Positions 57,538 to 64,000 of a stretch of DNA of 64,000 nt are shown piece by piece (the first letter of the stretch is position 1; every line of letters begins with the position of its first letter). This stretch comes from Oligoflexia bacterium. Lineage in GTDB: Bacteria; Bdellovibrionota_G; JANQFH01. Made by a program: the position numbers and the translations under genes. The stretch is taken from positions 62,001 through 126,000 of the forward strand of contig JANQFH010000049.1 in assembly GCA_028277945.1 (NCBI GenBank), written 5' to 3'. Under the pieces are notes generated by a model. That model had not been told where the DNA came from. It worked only from the letters and a program-made list of their open reading frames with translations, and made no database searches.

Positions 57538-58808
57538 CAGGCAAAGACCTCTTGCACCTTGTGGATGGTTGCCACCAGACGATCAATATCCTCGAAACTG
57601 TTATAAAAGGCAAACGAAGCACGAGCGGTTGCTGGCACACCAAAGTGTTGCATGGTGGGTTGGGCGCAGTGGTGGCCCGCACGGATGGCTATGGCCTCTT
57701 GATCCACGATCGTACCAATGTCATGTGGGTGCACGCCCTCAAGAACAAACGAGATAACGCTTGCCTTTGCTGCGGCCGTACCGATGATGCGTAATCCGTC
57801 GATGGCGGCAAGAGCGCGCGTACCATACTCTAACAGTCGCTGCTCGTGAGCAGCAATGGCATCATAGCCAATGGCGCCGAGGTAATCGATAGCAGCCCCA
57901 AGGCCGATGGCACCGGCAACGTTCGGAGTGCCTGCCTCAAACTTATAGGGCAGACGGTTATAGGTGGTCTTGTCAAAAGTGACCGAGCTGATCATATCAC
58001 CACCCCCCTGATAGGGCTGCATGGTCTCCAACAGCGCGCCTTTGCCGTAGAGCGCGCCAATACCGGTGGGGCCAAAGGCCTTGTGCGACGAAAACACATA
58101 AAAGTCACAGTCCAGATCCAAAACATCAACCGCCATGTGCGGTACTGCCTGCGCACCGTCGATCAACACCACGGCACCCTGCTTGTGCGCCATGGCAGTG
58201 AGTTCAGCAACCGGATTGATAGTACCCAGGGCATTGGAAATATGGGCTAGAGCAACCATGCGTGTCTTAGGGTTTAAAAGTCGGGCATACTCCTCAACCA
58301 GCAACTCACCCTTCTCATTCATCGGCGCAACCTTGAGTTTGGCACCACGCTTTTCGCAGACCATCTGCCACGGCACAATGTTTGAATGGTGTTCCATCTC
58401 GGTGATCAACACCTCATCTCCCGCCTGCAGATGCTGCAACCCATAACTGTTTGCTACCAAGTTGATGCCCTCGGTTGCCCCCCGTACAAAGACAATCTCA
58501 TGGGCATCTTTGGCACCTAAGAGGCGTTGCACCTTGCTGCGTGCCTGCTCATACTGTTTGGTAGCGCGGATACTCAACTGATGCACACCGCGATGGACAT
58601 TCGCCTTATGACACTCGTAAAAGTTTTTAATAGCTTCGATCACAGAACGGGGGGTCTGTGTTGTCGCGGCATTATCCAAGTAGACCAGAGGCTTACCCTG
58701 AAGAGACTGCTGGAGCGCAGGAAAGTCATCCCGGGTTTGTAACAGATCCTTCACGCTGTCGTCTCCTTTCGGCAGGTTCTGTAATTCCATATCCCCAGAC
58801 CGAATCAT
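57537..58808 (-). CDS. sufS: Cysteine desulfurase SufS
   Basis: This PLP enzyme removes sulfur from cysteine for SUF cluster assembly. Motifs are YLDNAATTQTP near 44, the PLP Lys in SSHKAFGPTG near 243 and the catalytic Cys in RAGHHCAQP near 376, in the short-loop context of class II desulfurases. The ATG overlaps the sufD stop as ATGA. The protein carries about 25 extra residues before the conserved start, and a second Met occurs at residue 7. Confidence 0.95.
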   Translation of the reverse strand: MIRSGDMELQNLPKGDDSVKDLLQTRDDFPALQQSLQGKPLVYLDNAATTQTPRSVIEAIKNFYECHKANVHRGVHQLSIRATKQYEQARSKVQRLLGAKDAHEIVFVRGATEGINLVANSYGLQHLQAGDEVLITEMEHHSNIVPWQMVCEKRGAKLKVAPMNEKGELLVEEYARLLNPKTRMVALAHISNALGTINPVAELTAMAHKQGAVVLIDGAQAVPHMAVDVLDLDCDFYVFSSHKAFGPTGIGALYGKGALLETMQPYQGGGDMISSVTFDKTTYNRLPYKFEAGTPNVAGAIGLGAAIDYLGAIGYDAIAAHEQRLLEYGTRALAAIDGLRIIGTAAAKASVISFVLEGVHPHDIGTIVDQEAIAIRAGHHCAQPTMQHFGVPATARASFAFYNSFEDIDRLVATIHKVQEVFA

Positions 58809-60157
58809 CTCACCTCTCCCTCAGAGCGATGTTCACCGGGCAGGTAGCCCCAAATACGCTCGGCCAACTTCTGTTGCAGCGGTGGAAAGGGCATGCGATC
58901 AACAACTTCGTTGGCAAAGGCGTAGGTCAACAGCGATCGTGCTGATGCCAGGTCCATCCCCCGTGAACGCAGGTAAAACAGGGCATTGGCGTCCAGCTGG
59001 CCCACGGTCGCCCCATGGGTACACTTCACATCGTCAGCAAAGATCTCTAGCTGCGGCTTGGTATCTATGATCGCATCTTTAGAGAGCAACAGGCAGCTGT
59101 TGGACTGTTTGGCGTTGGTCTTCTGGGCTTCAGGACGGACAACGATCTTGCCATTAAAAACACCTCTCGACTCTCCAGCTAGGATACCTTTGTAGAGTTC
59201 ATGGCTGTTGCAGTGAGGCTGACGATGATCAATACAGGTGTAGCTGTCGACGAGCTGAGCGCTGTTACCAAAGTAGAGGCCGTTCAGTGTTGTCTCGCAG
59301 CCCTCGCCATTTAACACGGCAAAGATCTCATTGCGGCTCAATTTGCCGCCCACGGCCAACACTTGCGAATGGAAATGACTGGCTCGAGCTTGGTGGACTT
59401 GCGTGGTTGCCATGTGAAAGGCTTTGCTCTGTTCGAGTTGCAGCTTGGTGTGCTCCACGACGGCACTATCTTCAAGGCAGACCTCGGTCACGGCGTTGGT
59501 AAAATAGCTAACGCCATCCAAGCCGGCATAGCTTTCAATCAGCCGCAGTTGGCTTGATGGTTCAGCGACGATAAGATTGCGTGGATAGGTAACCAGGTGT
59601 TCATCGGCAGCTGTGGTGAGAAAGAGCAGGTGGATGGGCTTTTCCACCACAACGTTTTTAGGCACAAAGATAAAAGCGCCATCCTGCATAAGCGCTGTGT
59701 TCAGAGCCACAAAGCCATGCACGGCAGCTCCCCAGTGACGCCCCAGGTGGGCTTGGACTAAAGCTGGCCGCTCATGCGCTGCTGTCTGTAGTGTGCTCAC
59801 GACAACGCCGTTGGGAAGCTCATCAATGCGAGACAGGCTCTTAGTAAAGGTGCCGTTGATAAAGACGAGTTGGTAGGCGTCGATATCACCAAGAGAGTAT
59901 GGCTGTAGTGCTGTGGCGTTGGGAAGCGATTCCGGCAGGGCCGCGCGTTTGAAGTTGGTGTCGCGTATAGGTGCGATGTTGGTAAAGCGCCACTCTTCCT
60001 GTTTGAGTGTCGGCAGACCCACGGTTGCATAGTGTTGCATCGCCTGCTGGCGAATGTTGCTTAGCCAATCTACTTCATGGGCTTTAAGATCTGCCTGCAG
60101 CTGCGAAAACTCATGTAAGTAGCGATCTTCCTGCTTGTGCAGCATGGCCAAGGACAT
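58805..60157 (-). CDS. sufD: SUF complex protein SufD
   Basis: SufD pairs with SufB in the SufBC2D scaffold. The beta-helix core shows NLIVAEPSSQLRLIESY, YTCIDHRQPHCNSHELYKG, GRGVFNGKIVVR-like residues (SRGVFNGKIVVRPEAQ) and KCTHGATVGQLD, where the His of THGAT is conserved. It lies directly after sufC, without a gap, and overlaps sufS. The length of 450 residues is normal. Confidence 0.95.
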   Translation of the reverse strand: MSLAMLHKQEDRYLHEFSQLQADLKAHEVDWLSNIRQQAMQHYATVGLPTLKQEEWRFTNIAPIRDTNFKRAALPESLPNATALQPYSLGDIDAYQLVFINGTFTKSLSRIDELPNGVVVSTLQTAAHERPALVQAHLGRHWGAAVHGFVALNTALMQDGAFIFVPKNVVVEKPIHLLFLTTAADEHLVTYPRNLIVAEPSSQLRLIESYAGLDGVSYFTNAVTEVCLEDSAVVEHTKLQLEQSKAFHMATTQVHQARASHFHSQVLAVGGKLSRNEIFAVLNGEGCETTLNGLYFGNSAQLVDSYTCIDHRQPHCNSHELYKGILAGESRGVFNGKIVVRPEAQKTNAKQSNSCLLLSKDAIIDTKPQLEIFADDVKCTHGATVGQLDANALFYLRSRGMDLASARSLLTYAFANEVVDRMPFPPLQQKLAERIWGYLPGEHRSEGEVR

Positions 60158-60904
60158 TCAGCACCTCGCGCTGATGGCTGCATAGCCTTTCTCTTCTAAT
60201 TCAAGAGCTAGGTCTTTATCACCTGATTTGACAATGCGACCATCGGCAAGCACATGCACAAAGTCCGGCACAATGTAGTTCAACAACCGCTGGTAGTGGG
60301 TTACAACGATAATGGCTTGGTCATCAGCCCGCAGTTGGTTAACACCATCGGCAACGATCTTCAGCGCATCGATATCTAGACCTGAGTCGGTCTCATCCAG
60401 AATCGCTAAGGTTGGCTCCAAGACCGCCATCTGAAAAATCTCATTGCGCTTTTTCTCACCACCGGAAAATCCTTCGTTGATGGCACGGTTGAGCAGCGCC
60501 TCATCAATCTGCAACAGCTTCATCTTCTCTTTAATCAGTTGCAGAAAATCAACCGCGTCGACTTCTTCTTCACCCCGATGTTTGCGGCGTGCGTTGAGAG
60601 CGGCTTTGAGAAAGTAGGTGTTGCTCACCCCAGGTATCTCCACTGGATACTGGAATGCCATAAAGATACCCTCGCAGGCGCGTTCCTCTGGCGCCATTGC
60701 CAGTAGATCGTGGCCTTTATAAAGGATGCTCCCTTTGGTTACCTCGTATTCGTCCCGCCCTGCCAACACATTGGCAAGCGTGCTCTTGCCCGAACCATTC
60801 GGTCCCATGATGGCGTGCACTTCGCCGGCCTTCACCTTTAGATCGATACCACGTAAAATCTCTTTGCCACCGACGGTGGCGTACACTCCTTGCATCTCTA
60901 ACAT
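60158..60904 (-). CDS. sufC: SUF complex ATPase SufC
   Basis: This is an ABC-type ATPase of the SufBCD scaffold. It has Walker A GPNGSGKS near 35, the signature SGGEKKRNEI near 148 and Walker B LAILDETDSGLD near 170, all in the SufC-specific form. The 248-residue length is typical. It lies 27 bases after sufB and abuts sufD. Confidence 0.97.
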   Translation of the reverse strand: MLEMQGVYATVGGKEILRGIDLKVKAGEVHAIMGPNGSGKSTLANVLAGRDEYEVTKGSILYKGHDLLAMAPEERACEGIFMAFQYPVEIPGVSNTYFLKAALNARRKHRGEEEVDAVDFLQLIKEKMKLLQIDEALLNRAINEGFSGGEKKRNEIFQMAVLEPTLAILDETDSGLDIDALKIVADGVNQLRADDQAIIVVTHYQRLLNYIVPDFVHVLADGRIVKSGDKDLALELEEKGYAAISARC

Positions 60905-60931
60905 GCCTGCATTTCTCCGTCTCTTGTTTGG

Positions 60932-62377
60932 CTAACCAACGCTACCCTCTAGGCTAACCTCAAGCAGCTTCTGTGCCTCTACAGCAAACTCCATGGGCAA
61001 CTCACGAAAAACCTCTTTGCAGAAACCATTAACGATCATATTGACCGCGTCCTCAGTACTCAGACCACGCTGACGACAGTAAAAGAGCTGGTCCTCGCCA
61101 ATCTTCGAGGTGGAGGCTTCATGCTCCAGTTGCGATGAGCTGTTCTTAACTTCTATGTAAGGAAAGGTATGCGCCCCACACTTATCCCCTATGAGCAGCG
61201 AGTCGCACTGCGAGTAATTACGGCTGTTGCTCGCTCCAGGCTGCATGCGCACCAGTCCGCGATAGGAGTTCTGGCCATGGCCGGCAGAGATGCCCTTGGA
61301 AACAATCGTACTCTTGGTGTTCTTGCCAAGGTGGAGCATCTTCGTGCCGGTATCTGCCTGCTGGTAGTTGTTGGTCAAGGCAACCGAGTAGAACTCGCCC
61401 ACCGAGTTGTCTCCTTGGAGAATGCAGCTGGGATACTTCCAAGTAATGGCGGAGCCGGTCTCCACCTGCGTCCAGGAGATCTTCGAGTTAACGCCCTTAC
61501 ATTTGCCACGCTTAGTGACAAAGTTGTAAATGCCGCCCTTGCCATTTTTGTCGCCTGGATACCAGTTTTGCACGGTCGAGTATTTGATAGTGGCATTATT
61601 CAGCGCGACCAACTCGACCACGGCTGCATGCAGCTGATTCTCATCCCGCATGGGTGCGGTGCAGCCTTCAAGATAGCTGACATAGCTACCCTCCTCGGCA
61701 ATGATCAAAGTACGTTCAAACTGGCCGGTGTTGGCCTCGTTGATACGAAAGTAAGTGGAGAGCTCCATGGGACAACGCACTCCCTTAGGGATGTAGACAA
61801 ACGAGCCATCGGTAAAGACCGCGGAGTTGAGGGTGGCGAAAAAGTTATCGGTGTAAGGTACAACCGTACCAAGGTATTTCTTTACCAACTCGGGATGGTT
61901 CTGCACCGCCTCAGAAAAGGAGCAGAAGATAATGCCAAGCTCATGCAGCTTGTCCTTAAAGGTGGTGGCCACAGAGACGCTATCAAAGACCGCATCAACC
62001 GCAACGCCAGCAAGACGTTTTTGCTCCTCTAGCGAGATGCCGAGCTTCTCAAAGGTTTGGCGCAGCTCTGGATCGACCTCATCTAAGCTCTTTAACTGCT
62101 TCTTTGGCTTGGGGGCTGAGTAGTAGCTGATGGCCTGGTAGTCGATGGGCGGATAGGTGACGTTCGGCCAGGTTGGCTCCTGCATCTGCAACCACTTATG
62201 AAAAGCCTTGAGCCGCCACTGCAGCATAAACTCGGGCTCTTGCTTCTTGGCCGAGATGAAGCGGATCTTCTCTTCATCAAGCCCAGGCGGCAGGGTGTCT
62301 GCGGCAATGTCGGTGACAAAGCCGTATTTGTATTCCTGCTCGGTGAACTTTTCGATAGTCTGCTGGCTGCGACTCAT
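60932..62377 (-). CDS. sufB: SUF complex protein SufB
   Basis: This is the main scaffold subunit for iron-sulfur cluster assembly. Characteristic stretches are [70 protein letters not shown] and [17 protein letters not shown]. The length (481 residues) is normal. It is the first gene of sufBCDSU-sufT. No iscR-like regulator gene precedes it in the window. Confidence 0.97.
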   Translation of the reverse strand: MSRSQQTIEKFTEQEYKYGFVTDIAADTLPPGLDEEKIRFISAKKQEPEFMLQWRLKAFHKWLQMQEPTWPNVTYPPIDYQAISYYSAPKPKKQLKSLDEVDPELRQTFEKLGISLEEQKRLAGVAVDAVFDSVSVATTFKDKLHELGIIFCSFSEAVQNHPELVKKYLGTVVPYTDNFFATLNSAVFTDGSFVYIPKGVRCPMELSTYFRINEANTGQFERTLIIAEEGSYVSYLEGCTAPMRDENQLHAAVVELVALNNATIKYSTVQNWYPGDKNGKGGIYNFVTKRGKCKGVNSKISWTQVETGSAITWKYPSCILQGDNSVGEFYSVALTNNYQQADTGTKMLHLGKNTKSTIVSKGISAGHGQNSYRGLVRMQPGASNSRNYSQCDSLLIGDKCGAHTFPYIEVKNSSSQLEHEASTSKIGEDQLFYCRQRGLSTEDAVNMIVNGFCKEVFRELPMEFAVEAQKLLEVSLEGSVG

Positions 62378-62401
62378 GCGGTTTTGTCCCTTCCTTATAT
62401 T

Positions 62402-62416
62402 GGACCTTCTTGGTCC
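62402..62416. promoter_or_regulatory. Palindrome GGACC-N5-GGTCC in the suf leader
   Basis: A perfect 5-bp inverted repeat with a 5-base centre lies 25-39 bases before the sufB ATG. It could be an operator for an iron- or redox-responsive repressor or a transcript hairpin. It does not match the IscR consensus that I know. Confidence 0.4.
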
Positions 62417-62499
62417 TGTATCTGTCCAAAAAGGTATATAACATGCTCAAATAACAGGGCAAGTAAAAAGGTCGCCTTGAATGAGCTGGATCTATTCGG

Positions 62500-62508
62500 A
62501 TTATACCA
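62500..62508 (-). promoter_or_regulatory. Extended -10 promoter upstream of sufB
   Basis: On the minus strand TGGTATAAT is a perfect extended -10 element. No -35 box is obvious. The transcript would have a leader of about 115 bases containing the GGACC palindrome. The flanking 13-mer ACTATGGTATAAT is the same as at 33715-33727. Confidence 0.45.
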
Positions 62509-62545
62509 TAGTTGGATCGGTCTTGCGGCCGGACTGAAATCAGAT

Positions 62546-62592
62546 ACAAAAAAGCCTACTTAGGTCAAGCGGAGCGAACCCAAGTAGGCTTC
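62546..62592 (-). terminator. Rho-independent terminator of the vWA lipoprotein gene
   Basis: On the minus strand AAGCCTACTT pairs perfectly with AAGTAGGCTT, and the stem extends by GGT/ACC beyond a wobble. It is followed directly by a run of six T. It lies 22 bases after the stop of the vWA gene and separates it from the suf promoter. Confidence 0.85.
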
Positions 62593-62613
62593 TACCACGT
62601 TCAGTAAAACTAA

Positions 62614-63840
62614 CTACTCCTCACCAAAGCCTTTGTTGAGGAAGGTTGCCTCGATGAGGGTGTCGGGTACTGCCAGGAGACCATCCTTGAAAACAATGAG
62701 CTTTGCAGGGGAGTCGCCATCCTTATCCTCAAATTCCCAATTCCCTGGAGCTGAGACAGGCGCGCCATTCGCAAAGACTGTCAGTGTGCTGGGATCAGGG
62801 TCGTATTGGGCATCAAACACAAAGAAGGTTGTTGGATCAAACTGCAGCTGCTCATCGGCAAGCGTATCGAGAAAGACACCAAACTGAGGTCCAACGACCC
62901 CACCTGCCCCATCGGGGCCATTGCACAGAGAGCCCCCTAAGCCCTGTGTGGATGCCACCGCTAACTCGTAGATGAAACCGATTTGGTCTGTGCTGTTGAA
63001 GCATGGGGAACCGGGTGGATCAAGGTTAACATCGCTCGTATGGTAGACCGCATTGAGAAAGTAGTTGCCTGCCCCTTTTAGGCCATCCAGCCAATCGAGA
63101 TAATCATTCAATCCATCTTTGTCGAGAGTCTCACCACCCCCACCAGAGATGACCGAGGTGAAGGTATCATCCTCTTCATCGGTGACGAAAATAACCGATA
63201 ACAATGCCTCCTCCCGCAAGAAACCGCCGTTGGTCGCCTCGTTCGTACCATCGAGCGCGCGCTTCAGCGCTCTATGGCCTGTCTCCTTGCCACTGTCATC
63301 GCAGCCAAAATCTACCTGCTTTTTCATCGCCGCTATGACAGCGTCGGGATTCTCATTGAGGTCAGCTGAGGTGACCCAGGGCCTCTGTGCTAATACTGGC
63401 AGAATGTCCTTGGCAGTGTCTGTAAAGGCACCATTTAAACCGCTAAAGCTGGTATCCATGTTAGTGACAGCAATTTGAAAATCGTGTTTGCTGCCCAAGT
63501 TGTGGAATCCATCAAAAAACGAGTCAAACGCGGCCGCGAGTTTTTGCTGCTCAGCACACGTGCTACCAGAGCTATCAATGACAAAAATCACATCCACGGA
63601 TCTAATGGTCTCTTTGAGTTCACTCTGGGTCCAGGTTTGGCTCTCGGTAAGCTGATCAAACTCACTGACCTGGTTAATACTACTCTCGGTGGTGTCACCG
63701 TCGCCATTACTACCACTTGATTCACTGGAGTCATCACCGCAAGCAGTGAGCAGGAGAACGCTTGGCACCACCACACTCAAGACGATGAGGTAGCGTCTTA
63801 AGGTCTGCCAAATGCCTGGTTGTTTATGACTTACCCACAT
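62614..63840 (-). CDS. Lipoprotein with von Willebrand factor A domain
   Basis: A long signal peptide ends in a lipobox LLTAC, then a Ser/Gly/Asp-rich linker. The vWA domain spans about 80-300, with the MIDAS motif DSSGST in VIFVIDSSGS and the later VIFVTDEEDDTF. The track start is a GTG; the ATG eight codons later (63840) has a G-rich ribosome site and is preferred, giving 408 residues. It is probably an outer-membrane or surface lipoprotein that binds a metal-dependent ligand. The ending GAPVSAPGNWEFEDKDGDSP looks like a small beta domain. It is transcribed alone. Confidence 0.8.
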   Translation of the reverse strand: MWVSHKQPGIWQTLRRYLIVLSVVVPSVLLLTACGDDSSESSGSNGDGDTTESSINQVSEFDQLTESQTWTQSELKETIRSVDVIFVIDSSGSTCAEQQKLAAAFDSFFDGFHNLGSKHDFQIAVTNMDTSFSGLNGAFTDTAKDILPVLAQRPWVTSADLNENPDAVIAAMKKQVDFGCDDSGKETGHRALKRALDGTNEATNGGFLREEALLSVIFVTDEEDDTFTSVISGGGGETLDKDGLNDYLDWLDGLKGAGNYFLNAVYHTSDVNLDPPGSPCFNSTDQIGFIYELAVASTQGLGGSLCNGPDGAGGVVGPQFGVFLDTLADEQLQFDPTTFFVFDAQYDPDPSTLTVFANGAPVSAPGNWEFEDKDGDSPAKLIVFKDGLLAVPDTLIEATFLNKGFGEE

Positions 63841-63973
63841 CTTCTGCCCCCCGTTCGCAATCACCCGCTAGGGGTGCAACATCTAGACCAAAAGGGAACA
63901 GCAGATATAAATATAACTACTTAATTTTACAAAGCTTATGGAACAATCGATAATAAGGTATAACTATCATTAC

Positions 63974-64000
63974 AAAAGGCTGTGCGGCTTTCCAACAGCC
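63974..64000 (-). terminator. Likely terminator of a gene beyond the right edge
   Basis: On the minus strand GGCTGT pairs with ACAGCC around an 11-base loop and is followed by TTTTG. The position implies a minus-strand gene ending just outside the window. The hairpin may extend beyond base 64000. Confidence 0.55.

Noticed and set aside
61169-62032. 287-residue ORF antisense to sufB
   Set aside because: SufB is unmistakable on the other strand. The antisense ORF is a by-product of its codon usage and has no recognisable motif.

Overview
The window reads as a chromosomal segment of a Gram-negative bacterium. Evidence is several lipoproteins with clear lipobox cysteines, a Wzx/Wzy/Wzz/SLBB-type surface-polysaccharide system, ATGA-coupled operons and sigma70-like promoters. 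Base composition looks close to balanced, and the nonulosonic-acid genes around 8-15 kb look A+T-richer by eye. A tRNA-Lys gene without an encoded CCA, a double-length ThyX, SufU-type iron-sulfur assembly and an NhaC antiporter fit a proteobacterium in the broad (delta-like) sense, but I cannot fix the taxon.

Bases 1-33642 are one large surface-glycan region. The left part (1-9338) holds an SLBB export protein cut by the window edge, a GT4 glycosyltransferase, a capsule-synthesis-like protein, a lipoprotein, Wzz, a Wzy-like polymerase/ligase and a surface-carbohydrate protein. Two nonulosonic-acid (sialic-acid-like) loci follow and converge tail to tail at 15557/15576. Locus A (plus, 9614-15557) has a NeuB synthase lacking the SAF domain, a SIS-HAD fusion, a NeuA cytidylyltransferase, three SDR enzymes and a TIM-barrel epimerase. 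Locus B (minus, 29613-15576) is a 13-gene, tightly coupled operon. It has SpsC/SpsD/SpsE/SpsF-like enzymes (aminotransferase, acetyltransferase, NeuB with SAF, cytidylyltransferase), a Gfo/Idh oxidoreductase, an aldo/keto reductase, an NAD epimerase, a WbpG-type amidotransferase, two asparagine-synthetase-like proteins (one without its catalytic Cys), a CapA protein and a methyltransferase. An LhgO-like oxidase, an FkbM-like protein and the Wzx flippase end the region.

Bases 33829-45358 carry secreted or surface proteins: two LamG-containing proteins (one fused to a serine hydrolase), two large unknown exported proteins, an SH3-like membrane protein and a pair of diverged paralogues with a C-type-lectin/FGE-like signature. 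A relic of a response-regulator receiver domain lies at 38746-38925.

Bases 45359-48174 are the most unusual part. An intact tRNA-Lys (48101-48174, minus) has a 46-nt copy of its 3' half 2.6 kb away. Both copies are followed by near-identical ~98-bp units containing perfect 19-20-bp palindromes whose stem base is the tRNA 3' end. Between the copies are a LOG-family hydrolase and a STAS-like/HATPase gene pair. I read this as a decayed tRNA-targeted element carrying an unusual palindromic repeat family.

Bases 48395-64000 are mostly housekeeping: greA, thyX, a papain-fold-like exported protein, two unknown proteins, hemB, nhaC, the sufBCDSU-sufT operon and a von Willebrand A lipoprotein, with credible promoters and terminators.
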